Below the pieces are notes generated by a model. That model was not told the DNA's origin and did not search any database. It saw only the letters and a list, made by a program, of their open reading frames with translations. A stretch of 8,088 nt of DNA from Candidatus Zixiibacteriota bacterium (GTDB lineage Bacteria > Zixibacteria > MSB-5A5 > SM1-73): assembly GCA_022866585.1 (NCBI GenBank), contig JALHUP010000347.1:1-8088 (forward strand). Direction: 5' to 3'. The position numbers were made by a program, and so were the translations under genes. Position 1 is the first letter of the stretch, and each line of letters opens with the position of its first letter. Shown here one piece after another: positions 1 through 5,328 of the stretch.

Positions 1-54
1 AACGTCCGAAATTAGCGGCGGCTATCAGCCGTCCGCTGGATTGGGTTGTTAGCC
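1..54 (-). other. attC recombination site of cassette B, truncated by the window edge
   Basis: Read on the minus strand, the site opens with an R''-like core GGCTAAC (54-48) and closes with GTT (3-1), the first three bases of an R' core GTTRRRY whose last four bases lie outside the window. Between them AGCGG-A-CGGC pairs with GCCG-CCGCT around the loop TGATA, leaving one A unpaired on one arm. An extrahelical base of this kind is a hallmark of attC sites. The expected full length of about 58 bp matches the short attC class. The second base of the R'' core departs from RYYYAAC. The site lies 27 bp behind the DUF2442 stop codon, where a cassette attC belongs. Confidence 0.8.
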
Positions 55-80
55 AGCCAGTAATTCACAATATCAAAGAT

Positions 81-353
81 TTATTTGGATGATTTATGCG
101 GCCTCGGAGCAGGCACTCCATATAACATCCCTTCAGCGCTAATATCCTCATCAATATCTGGCCAATGTACGCCCTGGCCATCTCCAATAATCTCGTAATT
201 GGCACGCTGTTCAGGTGTCGCCTCTGACAATCGCCAAGACCAAGCAAGAGGAACGCTAATCACTCGCCCATCAACAAGATAGGCGGTAATTGTATCCTCG
301 GTGACACTTATATCCTTAATTCTCACTTCCTGAAGTTTTACCGCAGTGCTCAT
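81..353 (-). CDS. DUF2442 domain protein, probable antitoxin partner of DUF4160
   Basis: A 90-residue protein that fits the DUF2442 family along its length. It has an N-terminal beta-rich part with VDGRVISVPLAW, then the family signature RLSEATPEQRANYEI followed by GVHWPDIDEDIS (about residues 64-73). DUF2442 proteins are small, cytoplasmic and often encoded beside DUF4160. The pair is regarded as a putative type II toxin-antitoxin module, but I know of no biochemical role. The ATG at 353 lies inside the 3' end of the upstream DUF4160 gene (38 bp overlap), so translation is probably coupled. The family call is firm; the antitoxin role is inferred from pairing and gene order. Confidence 0.85.
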   Translation of the reverse strand: MSTAVKLQEVRIKDISVTEDTITAYLVDGRVISVPLAWSWRLSEATPEQRANYEIIGDGQGVHWPDIDEDISAEGMLYGVPAPRPHKSSK

Positions 354-573
354 ACCATACCTCCACTATCTTCTTTCTATTATTATAAATGATTTCCCGA
401 ATAGTATTTAGCTCTTTTGATGTAAAGCCATGATTTTTGCTCAACACAACAGGCTCTAACCAGAACTTACAAACCATCCTTTCTCTCTGAATATGTACGT
501 GCATTGGCTCGTTACAATCAAAGCTATAAAAGAAAAAACGATATGGTCCAGGAATATTTTTAACAGTCGGCAT
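316..573 (-). CDS. DUF4160 domain protein, probable toxin of a cassette-borne pair
   Basis: An 85-residue protein that matches DUF4160 end to end: an MPTV start, RFFFYSFDCNEPMHVHIQRE (about residues 12-31) with the conserved EPMHVH element, KFWLEPVVLSKNHGF, and the helical tail ELNTIREII...WYEHCG. The HVH motif could bind metal or be catalytic, but no activity is known to me. The start is fixed by an in-frame TGA two codons upstream of the ATG. No clear ribosome binding site precedes it. A perfect 7-bp hairpin and a TATAAT hexamer lie upstream within the cassette. The gene is the first of a two-gene unit with the overlapping DUF2442 gene. Confidence 0.85.
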   Translation of the reverse strand: MPTVKNIPGPYRFFFYSFDCNEPMHVHIQRERMVCKFWLEPVVLSKNHGFTSKELNTIREIIYNNRKKIVEVWYEHCGKTSGSEN

Positions 574-597
574 TAATCAATTATCAGAAAATTGCGC

Positions 598-615
598 GTC
601 TTTTGTCAAAAAGAC
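598..615. repeat. Perfect 7-bp inverted repeat in the cassette B leader
   Basis: GTCTTTT (598-604) and AAAAGAC (609-615) flank a 4-nt loop. The repeat sits 25-42 nt upstream of the DUF4160 start. It could be an operator for autoregulation by the toxin-antitoxin complex or a 5' UTR hairpin. No T-tract follows that would make it a convincing terminator. A second, imperfect palindrome (CCGG, ACTGG, CCAGT, CCGG at 622-644) lies just upstream in the leader. Confidence 0.4.
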
Positions 616-687
616 TTCATACCGGTCACTGGCTCCAGTTCCGGCTTTCTGGGATTTTTTAGCAACATTTTTGTGTTAACTATACCC

Positions 688-693
688 ATTATA
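688..693 (-). promoter_or_regulatory. Possible -10 box of a cassette B promoter
   Basis: On the minus strand this is an exact TATAAT, 33 nt into the cassette and about 115 nt upstream of DUF4160. The hexamer 17 nt further upstream (GAATAA) is a poor -35 and there is no extended -10 TG. An internal promoter would suit a toxin-antitoxin cassette, but the sequence alone is weak evidence in AT-rich DNA. The rest of the leader, 574-720, holds no gene I can support. Confidence 0.3.
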
Positions 694-720
694 TCTTACC
701 CCTTTCAAAATTATTCATAT

Positions 721-810
721 ACCCAACGCGCTGGCGCTGACCCGCGGTGGCCAATCGTAGCGAATTCCGCGTCGATGTTGAACGTCGTCGGGTCCAGCGC
801 CGTGTTAGGC
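721..810 (-). other. attC recombination site of cassette A
   Basis: Read on the minus strand: R'' GCCTAAC (810-804) fits RYYYAAC and R' GTTGGGT (727-721) fits GTTRRRY. The two cores pair along all seven positions, with G-T wobbles. Inside them, L'' GGCGCTG-G-ACCCG pairs with L' CGGGT-CAGCGCC over 12 bp, leaving one G unpaired as in known attC sites, where such bases set strand choice. The 90-bp length is within the known range. The stop codon of the UDG-like gene falls inside R'', typical of compact cassettes. Together these features make chance very unlikely. Confidence 0.93.
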
Positions 811-1503
811 CGACTCTTTCGAGTTCGAGCTACGACGGAGCTGCTCCTTTGCCTGTAGAATCGCCGCTTCAATCGGATCGTTTCTGGGTTCCCAAGCATT
901 CGGATGCGGCAATGTCACCACACGGGCGCGCCCAGTGGAGTACAACACTTCAGTTGGCTCGCTCGATGCGGCAGGGTACATGGCTTTCAGAGTACGCACA
1001 ACGTGCCTCCCGACAGCAAAGACGATGGTCGGCTTGACGGTCCCGAGTACGGAGGCGAAGTACTTGGCCGCGCATCGACTGCGCGCGTAGGGCAACCCTG
1101 CACTTGAGGTCGATGCGCAGAAGTGCAACTCGGTGACTGACGCGATGGACTCGAACGGGCGACCTGGAAACAGCCGGTCGGCGACCATTACGTGGACCGA
1201 ATAGTGGTTCTCCAGCCCGTTAGGACCGATGTAGGCATGGGCGCCAACTCGGTTTCTTGCCAACTCCTCGAATCGGAGCCGGTCATTCACGATCGCGTCA
1301 TGGAGCAATCTGTTCGACGTTGAGACTCGCGGGTTTATTCCGACAAACAACAGAGGTGCTTGTCCAATGGCCCCGATGATTGGTGGGAACCTGTAAAACT
1401 TGCCAACCGCGTTGCGGACAAACGGCAATCGTGTGCCCTCGCAATGAGAACATGAGAACACTTCAGCAATGAGATCTGTCGACATTGTGTTGGTTCGGCC
1501 TAA
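727..1503 (-). mobile_element. Integron gene cassette A (UDG-superfamily gene)
   Basis: The boundaries follow from the R' cores at each end: TTAGGC (1503-1498) opens the cassette and the G at 727 closes it, giving 777 bp. It has the usual one-gene layout: a short 18-nt leader, one ORF nearly filling the unit, and a terminal attC. Its base composition is visibly richer in G+C than both cassette B and the Hdr genes, consistent with foreign origin. It has no promoter of its own that I can see, so expression probably depends on read-through from the right, possibly from the hdrA transcript. Confidence 0.85.
805..1485 (-). CDS. Uracil-DNA glycosylase superfamily protein, probable Fe-S type, cassette-borne
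   Basis: A 226-residue protein with a UDG-fold layout: motif 1 LLFVGINPR (about 45-53), a central TELHFCAS strand (119-125), KPTIVFAVGR (151-160), and motif 2 LPHPNA (192-197). Cys12-x2-Cys15 near the N-terminus and Cys123-x14-Cys138 resemble the four cluster ligands of family 4 and 5 UDGs, though the central spacing is about 38 residues longer. Motif 1 is GINPR; family 4 has GEAPG and families 2/3 have GINPG or GMNPG, so the final Gly is replaced by Arg and the exact family is unclear. The likely role is removal of uracil or another damaged base from DNA, or a related base-recognition function. The ATG lies 18 nt behind the cassette boundary, has no clear ribosome binding site, and the TAA lies in the attC. 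Confidence 0.75.
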   Translation of the reverse strand: MSTDLIAEVFSCSHCEGTRLPFVRNAVGKFYRFPPIIGAIGQAPLLFVGINPRVSTSNRLLHDAIVNDRLRFEELARNRVGAHAYIGPNGLENHYSVHVMVADRLFPGRPFESIASVTELHFCASTSSAGLPYARSRCAAKYFASVLGTVKPTIVFAVGRHVVRTLKAMYPAASSEPTEVLYSTGRARVVTLPHPNAWEPRNDPIEAAILQAKEQLRRSSNSKESA

Positions 1504-1504
1504 C
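1498..1504 (-). other. R' core site at the upstream boundary of cassette A
   Basis: GTTAGGC on the minus strand matches GTTRRRY exactly and sits where a cassette junction is expected. No matching R'' core follows upstream within about 150 bp. The site therefore belongs to an attI, to a degenerate or deleted attC, or to a secondary integration site. No integrase gene is visible on the upstream side, which is occupied by hdrA. Confidence 0.65.
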
Positions 1505-1510
1505 TATTGA

Positions 1511-1529
1511 TTATACGGTTTCCGTATAA
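1511..1529. repeat. Perfect 8-bp inverted repeat beside the cassette boundary
   Basis: TTATACGG (1511-1518) and CCGTATAA (1522-1529) flank the three-base loop TTT. It lies 7 bp from the R' core that bounds cassette A. It could be part of an attI-like region, a regulator-binding palindrome or a transcript 3' hairpin. There is no T-tract on the minus strand. Confidence 0.45.
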
Positions 1530-1541
1530 AAGCCCTTGTCT

Positions 1542-1620
1542 GCCTTGGCGCCAGCCAAAGCCGCGTAGCCAAGCCTTCATGGCTTGGGATCGAGCCGAGG
1601 GATGAATCCTCGGCTACGCG
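1542..1620. repeat. Compound palindrome (three-way junction) downstream of hdrA
   Basis: An outer stem CGCGTAGCC (1562-1570) with GGCTACGCG (1612-1620) encloses two hairpins: CCAAGCC/GGCTTGG (1569-1587, loop TTCAT) and AGCCGAGG/CCTCGGCT (1593-1615, 7-nt loop). A few stem bases are shared, so alternative folds compete. An imperfect hairpin (GCCTTGGC 1542-1549 with GCCAAAGC 1554-1561) adjoins. The shape resembles a dispersed palindromic repeat unit. It lies 42 bp behind the hdrA stop and may protect or end the mRNA, but no U-tract follows. The remaining bases to 1661 show nothing else clear. Confidence 0.6.
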
Positions 1621-1661
1621 TGTTATTTAAGCAATAAGGTTGTAATAACAACTCAGAAAAC

Positions 1662-4151
1662 TCACACAACCACTTTCTCCATCTTCGCTTTGTCCGCTTC
1701 CAGTTTGGCTCTTCTTTTTTCTCCTTTGAATTTCAAATCCGCCAGTGCTTTTTTAGTGAATTCTATCTCTTCTTTAGTGACCTTTTTCCTCATCTCTTCA
1801 ACTTCTTTCATCACCTTAGCGAACTTCTGTCCTTCAGCGGCACTAATCCACTCCAGCTGCAATCGTTCCGGTCTTATGCCCATCTTTTCCAATTTGTCCC
1901 ACAGCTTCTCTACTCTTTTCACTGTCCACCGATTAGCATCTATATAGTGGCAGTCGGCAAAATGACAGCCGGAAACCAAAACCATGGGGGCGCCCAGTTT
2001 GAAGGCGTAGAGGACAAATTCCTCATCCACTCTACCGGAGCACATGGTTTTGATTATCCTCTGATTAGGAGGATACTGCAAACGGGATATCCCCGCCATG
2101 TCTCCACCCGCATAAGAGCACCAGTTACAGGCAAACACCACGGTCTTCTCCTGAGGATTCTCCTCTAAGATGGCTTCTATCTGGGCAATGATCTGTGTAT
2201 CCGTGAAGTGCCGCATGGTGACCGCACCAAAAGGACATTCGGCTCCACAGGTGCCGCATCCCGCGCAGGCGGCTTCAATAATCTCCGCAGGCGTCTTTTT
2301 CTCCCGATCCACTAAGATGCATTTATATGGACAAGCGCGGTAGCAGATTTCACAAGCGGTGCACATATCTTTGTCCACCATAGAGGTTATCGCCTCCACC
2401 TTAATCCTGTCCGCATTCAGGATGATCTCCGATCTGGCGGCGGCGGCACCGGCTTGAGTGACTGAATCTTTAACGTCCTTGGGAAACTCAGCACAGCCAG
2501 CAAAGAAAACCCCTTTGGTGGGAGCATCCACCGGCTTCAGCTTAGGATGAGACTCCATGAAAAATCCATCCGCAGTGAGAGAGAGTGTCAAAAGCTTTTG
2601 GATAAGACTTCCGTCCTGTCGGGGCAAAACACCCACGGATAATACCAGCATCTCTATCTCGTGCCGTTCCACCTCACCGGTGGTGGTGTTTTCCACAGTG
2701 ACTATTAAATTCTTGGTCTTTGGGTCCTCCACCACCTCTCCGGGTAAACCTCTTATATATTTCACGCCCTCCTGCTTGCTTCTTCGATAAAGGTCCTCGA
2801 AAGCCTTTCCAAAAGCCCTAATATCTATGTAAAAAACCTTGATCTCTGTACCGGGATAATGATCGCAAAGAAGGACTGAGTCTTTTATGGTATTCATGCA
2901 ACATATATTACTGCAGTAGGATTTACCTCTTTTCTCCGATCGGGATCCCACACACTGAATGAATCCGATGGATTTGGGAGTTTTATGGTCAGTGGGACGG
3001 ATGAAATGCCCCTGGGTGGCACCGCTGGCACAAATCAACCGCTCAAACTCCATGGAGGTGATCACGTTCTCAAAACTCCTGTAGCCATATTCATCCAGCT
3101 CGGTAGGATCATAAACGTCCATTCCTGTAGCTACGACGATGGCTCCTACCTTCAGATCGATGATCTCGTCCTGCATGTCATAGTCGATGCACTTCTTCTC
3201 ACAGACCTCCGCACATTTGCCACAGGCAATGGGATTATTCCCCATACAGGTTTGCATATCTATTAAATAGGCGGAGGGAACCGCTTGAGGAAGTTGTAGA
3301 TATATGGCTTTCCGGGAGGAGAAACCTTGCTGGAACTCATCTGGAACCGCTACCGGACAGACCTTTACGCATTCTCCACAAGCATTACAGTCTTTCTCCC
3401 TTACATAGCGAGCTTTCTTTCGGACCTTCACTTGAAAATTGCCCACGTAACCTGAAACCTCCTCCACCTCGCTGTAAGCGAAAAGCTTTATTTTAGGATG
3501 TCGACCGACATCCATCATCTTCGGTCCCAGAATTCATATACTGCAATCCATGGTGGGGTAGGTTTTGTCCAATGCTGCCATTATGCCACCGATGGATGGT
3601 CCCTTCTCTACCAGATAGACCTGAATACCAGAGTCTGCCAAATCCAATGAGGTTTGAATACCTGCCACGCCCCCACCGATTACCAGAGCGGCTTTGGTGA
3701 CTGGGACCGTTCTTTCTATCTGGGGATCCAGATACCTTGCTCTCGCCACCCCCACCTTAACCATATCCTTGGCTTTTTCCGTGGCCGCTTTTCGATCATG
3801 GAGATGCACCCAGCTACAGTGCTCTCTTAAGTTGACCATCTCCAAAAGATATGGATTCACTCCCACATCAGCCACACAGGCTCTAAAAGTAGGCTCATGC
3901 ATACGCGGAGAACAGGATGCCACCACCACCCGATTGAGGTTGTGTTCTTTAATATACCTTTTGATTTCATTCTGTCCCGGATCAGCGCAGGTGTATTTGT
4001 TTAAAACCGCCACTGCCACGTCGGGCAAGGTCTCCGCAGATTTGCGCACCTCCTCACAGTCCAGCGATCCAGCGATATTAAGACCACATTCGCAAACAAA
4101 TACACCGATCCTCAAATCGTTTTCTTTTCCTGGGTTTTTCTTATCAGCCAA
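1662..4151 (-). CDS. hdrA: Selenocysteine-containing HdrA-MvhD fusion, heterodisulfide reductase subunit A
   Basis: An FAD and iron-sulfur hub of cytoplasmic Hdr complexes, which in relatives performs flavin-based electron bifurcation. It has 829 residues from the TTG at 4151, with TGA 3536-3534 read as Sec206. Domain order: an N-terminal HdrA domain (VCECG, SCSPRMHEP); FAD-binding GGGVAG (159-164); CSI-Sec (203-206); ferredoxin cysteines (255-265 and 302-321); the unusual HdrA cluster motif C400-x12-C413-x3-C417-C418; two [4Fe-4S] motifs (597-611, 629-639); an MvhD domain (671-789; CNWC, CSGR, GCHFADCHY); and a Lys/Glu-rich tail. Cysteine is usual where the TGA falls, and the frame continues without shift on both sides. 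GGAGGTGA (4164-4157) favours the TTG start; GTG at 4166 is the alternative. No hdrB or hdrC adjoins; the CCG protein at 7204-8088 is the nearest candidate partner. Confidence 0.9.
3496..3513 (-). promoter_or_regulatory. Bacterial-type SECIS hairpin
   Basis: In the mRNA, GGAUGUC (3513-3507) pairs perfectly with GACAUCC (3502-3496) around the loop GGUC (3506-3503). The stem begins 20 nt after the in-frame UGA. A short stem with a GGUC-type apical loop at this distance is what SelB recognises in E. coli fdhF. The hairpin lies inside coding sequence, as bacterial SECIS elements must. It encodes part of the conserved VGRHP segment, so some of the sequence is constrained by protein as well. Confidence 0.85.
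3534..3536 (-). other. In-frame UGA, proposed selenocysteine codon
   Basis: The codons around it read M-D-C-S-I-UGA-I-L-G-P-K-M. HdrA relatives normally carry cysteine at the UGA position in a CSxC-I-L-x-P-K context. A point mutation from TGC or TGT could also give TGA, but the frame is open for more than 600 codons downstream with intact cofactor motifs, and a SECIS hairpin follows. Selenocysteine in HdrA is known from methanococci. Confidence 0.88.
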
Positions 4152-4156
4152 CTCAT

Positions 4157-4164
4157 TCACCTCC
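4157..4164 (-). promoter_or_regulatory. Ribosome binding site that sets the hdrA start
   Basis: GGAGGTGA on the minus strand ends 5 nt before TTG 4151. It overlaps the alternative GTG start at 4166, which would have no binding site of its own. This supports the TTG, giving an M-A-D-K-K N-terminus. Confidence 0.7.
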
Positions 4165-4179
4165 ACTTATTATTCTCTG

Positions 4180-4575
4180 TCACACTTTGGTGATTTTGTT
4201 CTGTATGAATTCTTTAATTTTCCTCGCGATGGTAAAAGCTTCTTTCGCCTCGTTGAAAGTCGGTTCATACCAATCATCGGGATAACGAATTTCAATGGCA
4301 TAATCAGTGAGTTTATCTGCTTCTTCTTTGAATACGGAAATCTCTTTATCTTTGCTTTCGCATTTGGTGATCAACTCACCGATTTCATGTGTTTTTGCAA
4401 AAGTAATGCTGAGAAAGACTAAATATGCCTTCAAATACTTTTCGACAGCCTGTTGACAATGAAAGCAGACGCTTTCGGTGACCACATTGGGGAATGATAA
4501 CTCGTGCTCAGCGGTAAGCAGATCCTTGTTGGCTTTGTCTATCCAACTATTTATTAGTTCTGCCCTTGTCTTCAT
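4180..4575 (-). CDS. HEPN domain protein, partner of the adjacent nucleotidyltransferase
   Basis: A 131-residue all-helical protein of the HEPN family (COG2250-like). It starts with WIDKANKDLLTAEHEL (about 11-26), then has the family signature CFHCQQAVEKYLKAYL (37-52), a central KTHEIGEL, and the C-terminal RYPDDWYEP (about 97-105) before AKEAFTIARKI. In MNT/HEPN modules the HEPN protein is the toxin, often an RNase with an R-x4-6-H motif. Here the arginine is followed by YPDDWYEP with no histidine in range, so RNase activity is doubtful. The ATG overlaps the upstream nucleotidyltransferase gene by 29 bp, indicating a coupled pair. It ends 28 bp before hdrA. Confidence 0.85.
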   Translation of the reverse strand: MKTRAELINSWIDKANKDLLTAEHELSFPNVVTESVCFHCQQAVEKYLKAYLVFLSITFAKTHEIGELITKCESKDKEISVFKEEADKLTDYAIEIRYPDDWYEPTFNEAKEAFTIARKIKEFIQNKITKV

Positions 4576-4882
4576 ATAGAATCTTACCCCTCTTCACCAC
4601 CTGGGTAACAAACGCCTCGTCTACTTCCCTCCAATCATCAATTTCCCTCTGGGTGTAGACGATAATGTCTTTTGGAATCTCGGAAATTCCCCAAAGCAAT
4701 TTTCTTATTTCCCTTGCTCTTTTATATCTTGGCAGATCGCTCTCTTTTACAATCAATAAGTCTAAATCGCTATCTTTTTTGGGCGTGCCATAGGCGTAAG
4801 AGCCAAAGAGGATGATCTTCTCTGGCTTATAATTATCAACTATTCGTTTGATGATCTCTATTATTTGATCTTTCTCGGTCAT
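4547..4882 (-). CDS. MNT-type nucleotidyltransferase, antitoxin of the MNT/HEPN pair
   Basis: A 111-residue minimal nucleotidyltransferase. Its polymerase-beta-type signature LFGSYAYG (about 25-32) followed by DSDLDLLIV (37-45) supplies the GS motif and two metal-binding aspartates; a third acidic residue is likely in KDIIVYT. In characterised MntA/HepT systems this enzyme adds AMP to the HEPN toxin and silences it. It precedes and overlaps the HEPN gene, the usual order. The ATG at 4882 has only a close AAAGG upstream. The target residue in this HEPN partner cannot be read from the sequence; the tyrosines around RYPDDWY are candidates. Confidence 0.87.
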   Translation of the reverse strand: MTEKDQIIEIIKRIVDNYKPEKIILFGSYAYGTPKKDSDLDLLIVKESDLPRYKRAREIRKLLWGISEIPKDIIVYTQREIDDWREVDEAFVTQVVKRGKILYEDKGRTNK

Positions 4883-4932
4883 CCTTTACAGCTGTTTAAG
4901 GTTCACAACTTATCCCAAAATTCATTCTTACA

Positions 4933-5223
4933 TCATTCAACTCTTTTATATATAAGCTTTCCTTTTGAAAAGATCCTGTTGCGAAGATGTTCTCTTATAT
5001 CATCTAAGTCGATTAAATCTACTTCATCATCTACGAACATAGAAACTTTGCCATAAAACTTGAAGAAATCTCTGGGTTTAATCCCGCTCACTGCTATGTC
5101 GATGTCACGGGCTGATTTCATATCTGAAAGACAGGAACCAAATAACAGCACTTTGCGTGCACCAAATTCCCTGCTGATGTCGACGATTTTCGCTAATTCT
5201 TTTTCAAGGGCTTCTCTTTTCAT
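4933..5223 (-). CDS. Solitary MNT-type nucleotidyltransferase
   Basis: A 96-residue protein with the same fold signature as the next gene downstream but clearly divergent: VLLFGSCLSD (about 25-34), then ARDIDIAVSG (38-47) with two aspartates, and DEVDLIDLDD (66-75) supplying the third acidic position. Such proteins normally sit beside a HEPN or DUF86 partner. Here the downstream gene is another nucleotidyltransferase and the upstream gene a YgiT zinc finger, so no dedicated partner is visible. It may act on the HEPN protein two genes on, or be a leftover of a broken module. The start lacks a strong ribosome binding site. No activity beyond nucleotidyl transfer can be inferred. Confidence 0.82.
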   Translation of the reverse strand: MKREALEKELAKIVDISREFGARKVLLFGSCLSDMKSARDIDIAVSGIKPRDFFKFYGKVSMFVDDEVDLIDLDDIREHLRNRIFSKGKLIYKRVE

Positions 5224-5230
5224 GATTGAC

Positions 5231-5303
5231 CAATCCCCGGACCTAAATTAGATGTTGCGGCAGGAACTACTCCTGACGCTATTTTAAGTGTCCGGACTAG
5301 GTT
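5231..5303. repeat. Long imperfect inverted repeat between YgiT and MNT genes
   Basis: The core is GCGGCAGGA (5257-5265) and TCCTGACGC (5271-5279), nine-base arms with one mismatch around ACTAC. It is enclosed by CCGGAC (5237-5242) and GTCCGG (5290-5295), with partly matching AT-rich arms (AAATTAG against CTATTTT) between. The unit, about 70 bp, fills most of a 105-bp gap. It looks like a MITE-like or REP-like element. No ORF or T-tract is associated with it. Confidence 0.5.
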
Positions 5304-5328
5304 CTGGCACAACTTACAAAAAGTCAAC

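Larger units (their letters stand above)
3..726 (-). mobile_element. Integron gene cassette B (DUF4160/DUF2442 pair)
   Basis: This is inferred from the two flanking attC sites. Integrase cuts attC between G and TT of the R' core, so the cassette runs from TTGGGT (726 downward) to the G at position 3. It holds a leader of about 150 bp, two overlapping genes, and an attC at its end. Most cassettes lack a promoter, but toxin-antitoxin cassettes commonly carry their own, and the long leader fits that. Base composition is AT-rich, unlike the adjoining cassette A, so the two probably came from different sources. Confidence 0.75.

Noticed and set aside
711..899. 62-residue minus-strand ORF spanning the attC
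   Set aside because: It runs through the attC stem and the end of the UDG-like gene in another frame; composition alone explains it.
592..1107. Several plus-strand ORFs across the cassette junction
   Set aside because: They overlap the UDG-like gene and its attC in other frames, have no family features and lack ribosome sites.
1498..1660. A complete attC upstream of cassette A
   Set aside because: Only the R' core is present. No GTTRRRY occurs on the plus strand within 150 bp to act as the complementary core, and the palindromes there do not have attC geometry.
1662..1664. The terminal TGA of hdrA as a second selenocysteine codon
   Set aside because: It is followed after two codons by another in-frame TGA, with no hairpin of SECIS type behind it and no conserved protein sequence.
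3534..3536. TGA as a nonsense mutation or sequencing error that makes hdrA a pseudogene
   Set aside because: The frame is intact for over 600 codons downstream, all cofactor motifs are present, and a SECIS-shaped hairpin stands at the right distance. An error remains possible but is the less likely reading.
3694..4422. 242-residue plus-strand ORF
   Set aside because: It runs antisense across hdrA and the HEPN gene, both well supported, and its translation has no recognisable domain.
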